From: Neoroseomonas terrae
Lineage (GTDB): Bacteria > Pseudomonadota > Alphaproteobacteria > Acetobacterales > Acetobacteraceae
Assembly (NCBI RefSeq): GCF_018129025.1
Contig: NZ_JAAEDI010000005.1
Location: 62,001-126,000 of the forward strand
Direction of reading: 5' to 3'
DNA length: 64,000 bases
Shown here: piece by piece, positions 24,364-32,771 of the stretch
How the letters are laid out: every line of letters starts with the position of its first letter
Position numbering within the stretch: position 1 is the first letter of the stretch
The notes under the pieces: model-generated
What the model was told of the DNA's origin: nothing
What the model saw: only the letters and a program-made list of their open reading frames with translations
Database searches by the model: none
Made by a program: the position numbers and the translations under genes

Positions 24364-24382
24364 GTTGCGAGTCATTCGCAAC
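24364..24382. promoter_or_regulatory. Fur/Irr-like palindrome upstream of hemP
   Basis: A perfect 19-bp inverted repeat, GTTGCGAGTCATTCGCAAC, centred on base 24373 (arms GTTGCGA and TCGCAAC, hyphenated by GTCAT). It has the 7-1-7-like spacing and TGCGAxT-x-ATTCGCA form of proteobacterial Fur operators. It sits between divergent hemP and the phosphoesterase gene, where iron control of hemP-hmuSTUV is expected. The phosphoesterase start is only 38 bases away and may be affected too. Confidence 0.65.
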
Positions 24383-24419
24383 TAAGAATCGTGGCCGCCG
24401 ATCGTGCTAGGCTGCGGCC

Positions 24420-25160
24420 ATGCGTCTTGCCGTCATCGCCGACATCCATGGCAACATCCTCGCCCTTGACGCGGTCCTCGCAAATATCGACCGCCGCGGC
24501 GTGCGGGACATCCTCAACCTGGGCGACGTGGTCTCCGGCCCGTTGCGGCCGCGCGATTGCGCGGAGCGCATCGTCGCGCGCCGCATCCCTACGGTGCGCG
24601 GCAACCATGACCGCTGGGTCGCCGAGGGCGGTGCAGGCAAGTCGGACGCCTTCGCGCTGGAACGGCTCGACCCCGCACAGGCAGCGTGGCTCGGCGCCTT
24701 GCCGCCGCTGCTGGAGCCCGCGCCGGGGGTGCTCGCCTTCCATGCGCGACCCGACGACGACAACACCTATCTGATGGAGGAGGTAGCCGGCGGCCGGCTA
24801 CTGCCCGCCGCCGGCGACACCGTCGCGGCGCGGCTCGGCGCAACGGCCGCGCGCGTGCTGCTGTGCGGGCACAGCCATCTGGCGGGGCTGATGCGGCTCG
24901 ACGACGGACGCGTGCTGGTCAATCCCGGCAGCGTCGGGTGCCCGGCCTATGACGACCCGACGCCGCCGGCGCATGTCTCGGAGGCCGGCGCGCCCTTCGC
25001 CCGCTATGCGATCGTGGAGATCGAGGGCGCCGTCCTGACCGGCTGCGAGATGATCGCGCTGCCTTATGACCACGCTGGTGCCGCCGCGCAGGCGGAGGCC
25101 GCCTCGCGTCCCGACTGGGCCCACGCGTTGCGCACCGGCCGAATGCCGCGCGGCGGTTGA
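24420..25160 (+). CDS. Calcineurin-like metallophosphoesterase
   Basis: A 246-residue YfcE/MJ0936-like phosphoesterase. All metal motifs are present: ADIHGNILALDAVL (D-x-H), NLGDVVSGP (G-D), VRGNHDRWV (G-N-H-D), LLCGHSHLAGLM (G-H-x-H), and a final NPGSVGCP. Such enzymes cleave phosphodiesters or phosphomonoesters with two metal ions; the substrate is not predictable. The ATG begins MRLAVIADIHGN directly. It is divergent from hemP across the Fur-like site and about 55 bases before the ABC-F gene on the same strand. Confidence 0.88.
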   Translation: MRLAVIADIHGNILALDAVLANIDRRGVRDILNLGDVVSGPLRPRDCAERIVARRIPTVRGNHDRWVAEGGAGKSDAFALERLDPAQAAWLGALPPLLEPAPGVLAFHARPDDDNTYLMEEVAGGRLLPAAGDTVAARLGATAARVLLCGHSHLAGLMRLDDGRVLVNPGSVGCPAYDDPTPPAHVSEAGAPFARYAIVEIEGAVLTGCEMIALPYDHAGAAAQAEAASRPDWAHALRTGRMPRGG

Positions 25161-25214
25161 CGGCGCAGCCCCGGCCGTGGTCTCGGGCGGCCTCCTCCGC
25201 CTTACCGGGACCCC

Positions 25215-26837
25215 ATGATCCGCCTCGACAACATCAGCAAGCAGAACGGCCGCCAACTTCTTTTCATCGAGGCATCGGCCGCGCTCCAGAAGGGCGAGCG
25301 CATCGGCCTGGTCGGGCCGAACGGTGCCGGCAAATCCACCCTGTTCCGCATGGTCATCGGCCAGGACCAACCGGATGAGGGCCAGGTGCTGGTCGATCGC
25401 GGCGTGACCATCGGCTTCTTCAGCCAGGACGTTGGGGAGATGTCGGGCCGTTCCGCGGTGGCCGAGGTGATGGACGGCGCCGGCAATGTCAGCGAGGTCG
25501 CGGCCGAACTGGCGGAGCTGGAAGCCGCGCTGTCCGACCCCGACCGCGCCGATGAGATGGATACGATCCTGGAACGCTTCGGCGAGGTGCAGGCCCGCTT
25601 CGAGGAGCTGGGTGGCTATGCGCTGGAGAGCAAGGCGCGCGAGGTGCTCGACGGCCTCGGCTTCAGCCAGGAGATGATGGACGGCGATGTCGGCGCGCTG
25701 TCGGGCGGATGGAAGATGCGCGTGGCGCTGGCGCGCATCCTGCTGATGCGCCCCGACGTGATGCTGCTCGACGAGCCTTCGAACCACCTGGACCTCGAGA
25801 GCCTGATCTGGCTGGAGCAGTTCCTCACCGGCTACGACGGCGCGCTGCTGATGACGTCCCACGATCGGGAGTTCATGAACCGCATCGTTAACAAGGTCAT
25901 CGAGATCGATGGCGGCACGCTGACGAGCTTCTCCGGCAATTACGATTTCTACGAACAGCAGCGCGCCATGAACGAGCAGCAGCAGCAGGCGCAGTTCGAG
26001 CGCCAGCAGGCGATGCTGGCGAAGGAGATCAAGTTCATCGAGCGCTTCAAGGCCCGCGCGTCCCACGCCGCGCAGGTGCAGTCGCGGGTGAAGAAGCTCG
26101 ACAAGATCGACCGCGTCGAGCCGCCGCGGCGCCGACAGACCGTGGCGTTCGACTTTCCCGCGGCCCCACGCTCAGGCGAGGACGTGGTCAATCTCCGGAA
26201 CGTCCACAAGCGCTACGGCAGCCGCGTGATCTATGAAGGGCTGGACCTGCTGATCCGCCGGCGCGAACGCTGCTGCGTGCTCGGCGTAAACGGCGCAGGA
26301 AAATCCACGCTGCTGAAGCTGGTGACGGGCTCGACCGAGCCCGACGAGGGCAGCGTCGCCGTCGGCGGCAGCGTGAAGACGGGATACTTCGCACAGCACG
26401 CCATGGAGCTGCTGGACGGCGACCGCACCATTTTCCAATCGCTGGAGGACGCCTTCCCGCAGGCCAATCAGGGGTCTCTGCGGGCGCTGGCGGGCTGCTT
26501 CGGATTTTCCGGCGACGACGTCGAGAAGAAGTGCCGTGTGCTGTCAGGCGGCGAGAAGGCACGGCTCGCCATGGCGCGGATGCTCTACGACCCGCCGAAC
26601 TTCCTGGTGCTCGACGAGCCGACCAACCATTTGGACATGGCGACGAAGGAGATGCTGATCGCGGCGTTGGCGTCCTATGAAGGCACCATGCTGTTCGTGT
26701 CGCACGACCGCCACTTCCTCGCCGCGTTGTCGAACCGTGTGCTGGAGCTGACGCCTGAAGGCATTCACCAATATGGCGGCGGTTACACCGAGTACGTGGC
26801 GCGGACCGGGCAGGAAGCGCCCGGCCTGCACGGCTGA
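25215..26837 (+). CDS. ABC-F ATPase (ribosome-associated, YbiT/Uup-like)
   Basis: A 540-residue protein with two ABC domains and no membrane part. The Walker A motifs are GPNGAGKSTLF (about residue 36) and GVNGAGKSTLL (about 360). The signatures are LSGGWKMR and LSGGEKARL. The Walker B motifs are MLLDEPSNHLD and LVLDEPTNHLD. The linker is charged and helical (EQQQQAQFERQQAMLAKEIK), as in ABC-F proteins that enter the ribosomal E site to ease stalled translation. Length and the 'LLFIEASAALQKGERIGLVG' start suggest the YbiT branch. It converges with the small lipoprotein copy B, and the stop lies in a shared hairpin. Confidence 0.92.
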   Translation: MIRLDNISKQNGRQLLFIEASAALQKGERIGLVGPNGAGKSTLFRMVIGQDQPDEGQVLVDRGVTIGFFSQDVGEMSGRSAVAEVMDGAGNVSEVAAELAELEAALSDPDRADEMDTILERFGEVQARFEELGGYALESKAREVLDGLGFSQEMMDGDVGALSGGWKMRVALARILLMRPDVMLLDEPSNHLDLESLIWLEQFLTGYDGALLMTSHDREFMNRIVNKVIEIDGGTLTSFSGNYDFYEQQRAMNEQQQQAQFERQQAMLAKEIKFIERFKARASHAAQVQSRVKKLDKIDRVEPPRRRQTVAFDFPAAPRSGEDVVNLRNVHKRYGSRVIYEGLDLLIRRRERCCVLGVNGAGKSTLLKLVTGSTEPDEGSVAVGGSVKTGYFAQHAMELLDGDRTIFQSLEDAFPQANQGSLRALAGCFGFSGDDVEKKCRVLSGGEKARLAMARMLYDPPNFLVLDEPTNHLDMATKEMLIAALASYEGTMLFVSHDRHFLAALSNRVLELTPEGIHQYGGGYTEYVARTGQEAPGLHG

Positions 26838-26852
26838 CGCGCGGCGCGTCAG
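26834..26852. terminator. Symmetric hairpin embedding two convergent stop codons
   Basis: A perfect inverted repeat with arms CTGACGCG and CGCGTCAG and a three-base loop (CGG). It contains the TGA of the ABC-F gene (26835-26837) and the TGA of the opposing lipoprotein gene (complement of 26849-26851). The symmetric stop codons form part of the stem. It would fold in both transcripts and may act as a bidirectional end, although no T-tract follows. Confidence 0.5.
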
Positions 26853-27154
26853 AAGGTTACGCGCGGCGGGGGCAGCGGCGTGCCGGGCGGAATCGCGCCG
26901 CGGCGGATCATGCAGGCGTGATAGAGCTGCGGCAGGAGCACCAGCAGTTCCTGCCGCATCTCCTCCATGTTCGCGGCATTGCCGCCGCCCATCTCGCCAT
27001 ACAGCTTGTAGCGAGGATTGTTCTCCGCCTCTCGGCGGCAGGCGGACGCGTCCGGGCCGGATTGGTCGGGTACATTGGCCCAGACGCCGCCCGTGGCGCA
27101 GCCGGCGAGGCCCAGCAACCCAGCCAGGGCGAGGGCATTGAGGCGAATCGTCAT
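26849..27154 (-). CDS. Small lipoprotein, 'GGVWANVP' family, copy B
   Basis: A 101-residue lipoprotein starting MTIRLNALALAGLLGLAGC, with the acylated Cys at residue 19. The mature part reads ATGGVWANVPDQSGPDASAC, then RREAENNPRY, RQELLVLLPQLYHACMIRRG, and ends PPPRVTF. It is clearly paralogous to copy A at 13914-14222 over almost the full length. The ATG at 27154 has AGGAGAC seven bases upstream, a very good ribosome binding site; the frame to 27271 has no better start. It lies 25 bases after nth on the same strand, so it may be cotranscribed with a DNA repair gene, as copy A is with nudC. Confidence 0.82.
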   Translation of the reverse strand: MTIRLNALALAGLLGLAGCATGGVWANVPDQSGPDASACRREAENNPRYKLYGEMGGGNAANMEEMRQELLVLLPQLYHACMIRRGAIPPGTPLPPPRVTF

Positions 27155-27179
27155 CGTCGTCTCCTGTTTCGCCACGCCG

Positions 27180-27896
27180 TCATACCGGCGGCGCCAGCAC
27201 CTTGTCGCGGTAGTTGCAGAAGGCGCGCGCCACGCAACGCCAGCATTCAGGGGCCCGCGCCTTGCAGACATAGCGGCCGTGCAGGATCAGCCAGTGATGC
27301 GCATCCCGCAGCAGATCGGCGGGAATGCGTTTCACCAGCCTCTCCTCGACCTCCAGCGGCGTCCGGCCGGGAGCCAGGCCGCAGCGGTTGCCCAGCCGGA
27401 AGATGTGCGTGTCCACCGCCATGGTGTTCTGCCCGAAGGCGGCGTTGAGCACGACATTCGCCGTCTTGCGCCCCACGCCGGGCAGCGCTTCCAGCGCCTC
27501 CCGCGTCGAAGGGACGGCGCCGCCATGCTTCTCGACCAGGTCACGCGACAGCGCGGCGACATTCTTCGCCTTCGATTGCCATAGCCCGATTGTGCGGATG
27601 TAGGGGCCGATCCCCTCGGCGCCGAGCGCTGCCATCGCGGCCGGCGTCGGTGCGGCGGCGAACAGCGCCGGGGTGCAGCGGTTCACCGCCGCATCGGTCG
27701 CCTGGGCCGAGAGCACCACCGCGACCAGTAGGCTGAATGTGTCGTGATAGAGCAGCTCCGTTTCCGGCGCCGGGTTGGCCGTGGCCAGCGCGCGGATGAA
27801 GGCTTCCGCCTGGGCAGGCGGCATCAGCCGCGCGCGGCGCGGGGCGGCGGCGGAGCCATGATCGGGTCGCTTGGGGCGGGGGAACAGAGCGGGCAT
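27180..27896 (-). CDS. nth: Endonuclease III
   Basis: A 238-residue base-excision repair glycosylase/AP lyase for oxidised pyrimidines. The helix-hairpin-helix is LEALPGVGRKTANVVLNAAFG, with the catalytic Lys in VGRKTAN and the catalytic Asp in VDTHIFRLGNR. The 4Fe-4S loop is CKARAPECWRCVARAFC (C-x6-C-x2-C-x5-C). An N-terminal tail of about 25 residues (MPALFPRPKRPDHGSAA) exceeds the E. coli enzyme; the ATG at 27824 is an alternative start. It is divergent from the DUF2244 gene 40 bases away. Confidence 0.95.
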   Translation of the reverse strand: MPALFPRPKRPDHGSAAAPRRARLMPPAQAEAFIRALATANPAPETELLYHDTFSLLVAVVLSAQATDAAVNRCTPALFAAAPTPAAMAALGAEGIGPYIRTIGLWQSKAKNVAALSRDLVEKHGGAVPSTREALEALPGVGRKTANVVLNAAFGQNTMAVDTHIFRLGNRCGLAPGRTPLEVEERLVKRIPADLLRDAHHWLILHGRYVCKARAPECWRCVARAFCNYRDKVLAPPV

Positions 27897-27935
27897 GTCT
27901 GGTGTCGCGCCGATCCTGGCTTATCTTGCCCCAGT

Positions 27936-28439
27936 ATGGCACCCCCCGCCGACCCCGTGCTGTTCCAGGCCATCTGCACGCCGCCGCGCTCCTTCAGCAG
28001 GGGGCTGTTCCGGGTGCTGGCCGGGCTGCTCGCCGTTCTGGCGACGCTGACGGCAACTGTCTTCCTCATCATCGGGGCGTGGCCGGTGCTGCCCTTCCTC
28101 GGGCTCGAGGTCTGCTTCGCGCTCGGCATGGTGGTATTCCACGCCCGCCGCACCGCCCGCATCTCGGAGATCATCCTGCTGACCGCCGACCGGCTGACCG
28201 TGACCCGCACCGACGCGCGAGGCAGGCGGGAGGAGGTCATGCTCGACCCGTACTGGGCCCGCAGCATCTACATACCGCGCCCTGCCCATGCCGGCGTGCT
28301 GCGGCTGGAAAGCCGAGGACGCGGCGCGGAAATCGGACAGCACCTGGGGGGGGACGAGAAGGTGTCGCTCCATGAGGCGCTGTCGGCGGCGCTGGCGCGG
28401 GCGAAGCAGCCGGTGTTCGACAATCCGCAGTTGCGCTGA
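27936..28439 (+). CDS. DUF2244 integral membrane protein
   Basis: A 167-residue protein of the DUF2244 family. Two membrane helices near the N-terminus (VLAGLLAVLATLTATVFLII and VLPFLGLEVCFALGMVVF) precede a cytoplasmic beta-rich domain (ISEIILLTADRLTVTRTD, DPYWARSIYIPRPAHAGVLR, DEKVSLHEALSAALARAK). Function unknown. In many alphaproteobacteria the family lies next to nth, as here, divergently with 40 bases between the starts. Confidence 0.82.
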   Translation: MAPPADPVLFQAICTPPRSFSRGLFRVLAGLLAVLATLTATVFLIIGAWPVLPFLGLEVCFALGMVVFHARRTARISEIILLTADRLTVTRTDARGRREEVMLDPYWARSIYIPRPAHAGVLRLESRGRGAEIGQHLGGDEKVSLHEALSAALARAKQPVFDNPQLR

Positions 28440-28561
28440 TCGCGGTGGACGGGCCTTGCCCCATCTACAGCCGTAAAACCAGGAAGACGTAGCGCCTTCA
28501 ACGATTGCAGCGGCAGCAGCAGGGCAATCCGAGCCGCGCCGCGGCAGCGGCCCCCTGCCGC

Positions 28562-29422
28562 TCACATGTCCGGATCGAGCAGCCGCAATACGCCTTCGAG
28601 CTGATCAAGGTCGCGGTAGTTGATCATGACCTGCCCGCCCTTGCCGCTCGTCTTGATGCCGACCTTCAGTCCGAGCCGTTCGGTCAGTCGGCGTTCAAGC
28701 GCGGCCACGTTCGCGTCCTGGTTGGCTCCCCGCCGTGCGGCCGGGTCACGCGGCGCCGCCGCCGCCAACGCTTCGGTCTGGCGCACCGACAGCCCGCGCA
28801 CCACGACCAGCCCGGCGAGCCGCTCCGGGTCCTCGGCGCCGAGCAGAGCGCGGGCGTGGCCGGCGGATAGCGCGCCGCCGCGCAGCATGTCCCGCACTCG
28901 CGCCGGCAGGTTCAGCAGGCGCAGCGTGTTCGCGACGTGGCTGCGAGACTTGCCGACCGCCTGGCCGAGCCCTTCCTGCTTCAGGCCGAACTCGCTGAGC
29001 AGGCGTGCGTAGCCTTCTGCCTCCTCGAGCGCGTTCAGGTCTTCGCGCTGCAGGTTCTCGACCAGGCCGGCAGCCATGGCCGCGCGGTCATCGAGGTCCC
29101 GAATCACGACCGGCACGTCGTGCAGCTTCGCCTGCTGCGCCGCCCGCCAGCGGCGTTCCCCGCCGAGAATCTGGAACTTGCCGGCCGCACCGGGTTTCGG
29201 GCGTACGAGGATCGGCTGCAGGATCCCGTGTTCCTGGATGGAGGCCGCAAGTTCGGCGAGCGCTGCCGGATCAGGCGTGGCGCGAGCCTGGAATGGGCTT
29301 GGCTCCAACACCTCGATCGGCAGTGTGCGCGGGGCGGCGCCGGGGGAAGCGGCGGTGGGGGCTGGCGTGCTGTCGCCCATCAGGGCCGACAACCCCATCC
29401 CGAGGCGCGTAGGCTTCTTCAT
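28562..29422 (-). CDS. parB: Chromosome partitioning protein ParB
   Basis: A 286-residue CTPase DNA clamp that loads at parS and spreads along nearby DNA. The N-terminus MKKPTRLGMGLSALMGD is the alphaproteobacterial ParA-activating peptide region. The CTP-binding GERRWRAAQ motif is intact (LGGERRWRAAQQA), followed by VENLQREDLNALEEA, the helix-turn-helix EGLGQAVGKSRSHVANTLRL, and a C-terminal dimerisation domain. The start overlaps the parA stop by four bases. Two parS-like sites lie 1.4 and 4.7 kb upstream. Confidence 0.97.
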   Translation of the reverse strand: MKKPTRLGMGLSALMGDSTPAPTAASPGAAPRTLPIEVLEPSPFQARATPDPAALAELAASIQEHGILQPILVRPKPGAAGKFQILGGERRWRAAQQAKLHDVPVVIRDLDDRAAMAAGLVENLQREDLNALEEAEGYARLLSEFGLKQEGLGQAVGKSRSHVANTLRLLNLPARVRDMLRGGALSAGHARALLGAEDPERLAGLVVVRGLSVRQTEALAAAAPRDPAARRGANQDANVAALERRLTERLGLKVGIKTSGKGGQVMINYRDLDQLEGVLRLLDPDM

Positions 29423-30234
29423 GCGGCCGATTTCCTGGCGCGGCGCTCGCGCTTCAGCAGTTCCGCTGCGAGGTCCACATAGGCCTGCGCACCGGCGGAG
29501 CGGTGGTCGTAAAGGATGACCGGCAGACCGTGCGACGGCGCCTCGCTGATGCGGACGTTGCGCGGGATGACGGTGGAATAGACCTTGGCGCCGAAGAAGG
29601 CGCGGACATCGGCTGCGACGAGCTCCGATAGATTGTTGCGCTTATCAAACATAGTCAGAACGATACCTTCGAGCTCCAGCGCCGGATTCAAGGCGCGCTT
29701 CACCCGATCCACGGTTCTCGTGATCTGGGAGACGCCTTCGAGGGCGAAGAACTCGGTCTGCAACGGCACCAGGACCGAGGTGGATGCCACCAGCGCATTC
29801 AAGGTGAGCAGACCGAGGGAGGGCGGGCAATCGATCAGGATCACCTCGGTACCGGCCAGCGCCTCCCGCTGTGATTCCAGCGCATCGCGCAGGCGACGCT
29901 CGCGGTTCTCCAGCCCGACGAGTTCGATCTCCGCGCCCGCGAGTTCCGGGTCGGCCGGCAGCAGGGTGAGATTCGGGATCTTCGTCGGCCGCAGCAGGTC
30001 GCGCAGCGGGCGTTCGCCGGTCAGCAGAGCGTAGGAACCCGCGCCGCGATCCTGGCGTGCGATGCCGACGCCGGTCGAGGCGTTGCCTTGCGGGTCCATG
30101 TCGATCAGCAGCACCCGGCGCTTTGCGGCAAGCGCGGTGGCGAGATTGATGGCGGTTGTCGTCTTCCCGACGCCACCCTTCTGGTTGGCGAGGGCAATGA
30201 TGCGGGGGGGCGCGCGGTCAGTCGTCGCGGACAC
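29419..30234 (-). CDS. parA: Chromosome partitioning ATPase ParA
   Basis: A 271-residue deviant-Walker ATPase. The P-loop is [15 protein letters not shown] (K-G-G-x-G-K-T), followed by VLLIDMDPQGNASTG and VILIDCPPSLGLLTLNA. It drives segregation of ParB-parS complexes. The GTG start at 30234 lies inside the end of rsmG (17-base overlap), typical for gidB-parA junctions. Confidence 0.96.
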   Translation of the reverse strand: MSATTDRAPPRIIALANQKGGVGKTTTAINLATALAAKRRVLLIDMDPQGNASTGVGIARQDRGAGSYALLTGERPLRDLLRPTKIPNLTLLPADPELAGAEIELVGLENRERRLRDALESQREALAGTEVILIDCPPSLGLLTLNALVASTSVLVPLQTEFFALEGVSQITRTVDRVKRALNPALELEGIVLTMFDKRNNLSELVAADVRAFFGAKVYSTVIPRNVRISEAPSHGLPVILYDHRSAGAQAYVDLAAELLKRERRARKSAA

Positions 30235-30829
30235 GGCGTATCTCGCTCAGGCGGAGGATGGTGGCCTCGGGGTCCGTGCGGCTTTCGAACCGCTCCGCGG
30301 TGAAGTGCCAGTCCGCGGCAGCGGTCGTCAACTCCTGCTCCGCAGTGCGGCCTTTCGGCAGGATCGCAACGCCGCCCGGGGCGAGGAATCGCGCGGCGAA
30401 TCCGAGCAGCACGTCGATCGAGGCGAGCGCACGTGCCGTGATGGCGGCGACCGGCGGCAGCCGGACCTGCTCGATCCTCCGTGGATGAACCTTCACGTGG
30501 GGAAGTCTCAACGTGCCGGCGGCTTCTATCAGGAACGCCGCCTTGCGGCGGTCGGATTCGATTAGGTGCACGTCCCGCTGCGGGAGGGCGGCCGCGATGA
30601 CAATGCCGGGCAATCCGCCGCCGGATCCGAGGTCGGCGATCGGACCATCCGCGGGTAGGAGCGGCACCAGTTGCAGGCTGTCGGCGATGTGGCGGGTCTC
30701 GATATCCGCCGACGTTCGGCTCGAGACTAGGTTGATCGTCGCGTTCCACCGCAGCAACAGGTCACGATACGCGGCGAGCCGGGCGTCGCGCGCAGCATCT
30801 GCCGGAACCGCTGGGCTAGGCTGTTTCAC
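30218..30829 (-). CDS. rsmG: 16S rRNA (guanine-N7)-methyltransferase RsmG
   Basis: A 203-residue SAM-dependent enzyme that methylates G527 of 16S rRNA. Key motifs are [20 protein letters not shown], the SAM loop [32 protein letters not shown], and [13 protein letters not shown]. The GTG start at 30829 overlaps the mnmG stop, and both lie inside a parS site. Confidence 0.95.
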   Translation of the reverse strand: MKQPSPAVPADAARDARLAAYRDLLLRWNATINLVSSRTSADIETRHIADSLQLVPLLPADGPIADLGSGGGLPGIVIAAALPQRDVHLIESDRRKAAFLIEAAGTLRLPHVKVHPRRIEQVRLPPVAAITARALASIDVLLGFAARFLAPGGVAILPKGRTAEQELTTAAADWHFTAERFESRTDPEATILRLSEIRRVRDD

Positions 30830-30837
30830 GTGGAACG
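30822..30837. promoter_or_regulatory. parS site at the mnmG/rsmG junction
   Basis: TGTTTCACGTGGAACG matches the ParB-binding palindrome (consensus TGTTNCACGTGAAACA read on either strand) at 15 of 16 positions. It spans the stop codon of mnmG (30826-30828) and the GTG start of rsmG (30827-30829), so it is both coding and a partition site. It is about 1.4 kb from parB, as expected for an origin-proximal parS. Confidence 0.85.
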
Positions 30838-32694
30838 AACCTCATCCCGGCGAAGCGCGACCGCCAAGGCCGCGATGGCCGCAGGCGTAATCCCTGCAAG
30901 GCGGCCGGCGGAACCGAGCGTCGCGGGCCGGGCGGCAGAAAGACGCTGCCGCATCTCCGTGGAAAGTCCCGGAATGGAGCTGAAATCCAGCCCATCAGGG
31001 ATGCGCGTGCGTTCCTCGCGTTCCAGCAGGCGCATTTCGGCCTCCTGGCGGCGCAGATAGGGGGCATAGAGCGCCTCCGCTTCCAGCTGCGCCCGCAGTG
31101 CGGGGGAAAGGTCACGCAGCCAGGGGAAGGCCTGGTCGACGGCTGCAGCATCGACGCCTGGCAGCGCGAGGACCTCCAGGACTGATCGGCGCTTGCCGTC
31201 CTGGTTGACCGCAATGCCACCCGTGGCGAGCGCTGCCGGTGTAGCGCCATCGGCCTGCGCCCGAGCCAGTGCGTCGGCCGTGGCGGCCGCGAAGGCCCGG
31301 TGCCGCGCCGCGCGCTCATTCCCCACGCAGCCCCAGGCGATGCCCCTTTCGGTCAGCCGAAGTCCGGCATTGTCGGACCGCAGTACCAGCCGGTGCTCGG
31401 CCCGTGCTGTCAGCATGCGGTAGGGCTCGGACACACCCTGAAGCACGAGGTCGTCCACCAGCACGCCCGCATAGGCCTCGCTCCGCGTCAGCACTCGGTC
31501 GGGCAATCCGCCGGAAGCGCGCTGCGCGGCGTTCAGGCCGGCCATCAGGCCCTGGGCTGCCGCCTCCTCATAACCGGTCGTACCGTTGATCTGCCCCGCC
31601 AGGAACAGCCGTGGCACGGACCGCACCTCCAGTGCCGGCGTCAGTGCGCGCGGGTCGACATGATCGTACTCGATGGCGTAGCCAGGCCGGACGATCCGGG
31701 CGCGCCCGAGCCCCGGGATCGATGCGATCATCGCGGCCTGCACGCCTTCCGGCAGGCTCGTGGAAATGCCGTTCGGATAGACCGTGTCGTCGTCCAGCCC
31801 TTCCGGCTCCAAGAAGATCTGATGCCGCTCCCGCTCGGCGAAGCGCACGACCTTGTCCTCGATCGAGGGGCAGTAGCGCGGGCCGACGCCCTGGATGCGC
31901 CCGCCATAGACTGCGCTCTGGTGCAGGTTGGCGCGGATCACGGCATGCGTCGCGGGGGTCGTCGCGGTGATGCCGCAGACGATCTGGCGATTGGTGATGC
32001 GATCCGTCATCCAGGACAGCGGCTCCGGCGGATCATCGCCGGGCTGGGCTTCAAGCGCCTGCCAATCGATGGTCCGCCCGTCCAGCCGCGGTGGTGTCCC
32101 GGTCTTCAGTCGCGCCAGCGGCAGCCCTAGCCTCTCAAAGGCCAGCGCCAAGCCGACGGCCGGTTCATCGCCAGCCCGCCCCGCCGGAATGCGCTGTTCG
32201 CCGATACGGATCTCACCGCGCAGGAAGGTTCCGGTGGTCACGACCAGCGCACCGCAGCCGAACCGCCCCCCGTCGCCCGTGAGGACCGCGGCGATGCCGC
32301 CATCCGCCGCAATCTCAATCCCTTCCGCCGCCGTGGCGATGATCGTGAGGCCGGGCTGGCCTGCCAGCAACTCGCGCACCGCGCGCCGGTACAGCTTCCG
32401 GTCGGCCTGCGCCCGGGGGCCGCGCACCGCCGGCCCTTTTGACCGGTTGAGCATTTTCACATGGATAGCCGCAGCATCCGCTGCGCGCGCCATCAGCCCG
32501 TCGAGCGCGTCCACCTCCCGGACGAGATGCCCCTTCCCCACCCCGCCAATGGCAGGGTTGCAGGACATCTCGCCGAGCGTTTCGAGCCGGTGGGTCAGCA
32601 GCAGCGTGCGCGCACCGCAGCGGGCCGCAGAAGCCGCTGCCTCGCAGCCGGCATGCCCGCCGCCGACGACGATGACATCGAAGTTCTTATCCAT
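30826..32694 (-). CDS. mnmG: tRNA uridine 5-carboxymethylaminomethyl modification enzyme
   Basis: A 622-residue FAD enzyme that, with MnmE, builds the cmnm5 group on wobble U34 of tRNAs. The FAD motif is [20 protein letters not shown]. MnmG signatures are [41 protein letters not shown], and [20 protein letters not shown]. The ATG at 32694 ([16 protein letters not shown]) is preferred; the longer frame to 32775 reaches the mnmE stop and has no support. The gene ends inside the parS site. Confidence 0.96.
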   Translation of the reverse strand: MDKNFDVIVVGGGHAGCEAAASAARCGARTLLLTHRLETLGEMSCNPAIGGVGKGHLVREVDALDGLMARAADAAAIHVKMLNRSKGPAVRGPRAQADRKLYRRAVRELLAGQPGLTIIATAAEGIEIAADGGIAAVLTGDGGRFGCGALVVTTGTFLRGEIRIGEQRIPAGRAGDEPAVGLALAFERLGLPLARLKTGTPPRLDGRTIDWQALEAQPGDDPPEPLSWMTDRITNRQIVCGITATTPATHAVIRANLHQSAVYGGRIQGVGPRYCPSIEDKVVRFAERERHQIFLEPEGLDDDTVYPNGISTSLPEGVQAAMIASIPGLGRARIVRPGYAIEYDHVDPRALTPALEVRSVPRLFLAGQINGTTGYEEAAAQGLMAGLNAAQRASGGLPDRVLTRSEAYAGVLVDDLVLQGVSEPYRMLTARAEHRLVLRSDNAGLRLTERGIAWGCVGNERAARHRAFAAATADALARAQADGATPAALATGGIAVNQDGKRRSVLEVLALPGVDAAAVDQAFPWLRDLSPALRAQLEAEALYAPYLRRQEAEMRLLEREERTRIPDGLDFSSIPGLSTEMRQRLSAARPATLGSAGRLAGITPAAIAALAVALRRDEVRST

Positions 32695-32771
32695 GGGGGG
32701 CGTATACGCCATGGCAGGAAGGTCGGGGGAGAGAACCTCCCCCTTTCTTTCACTGTGCCAGTCCGCGGCGA

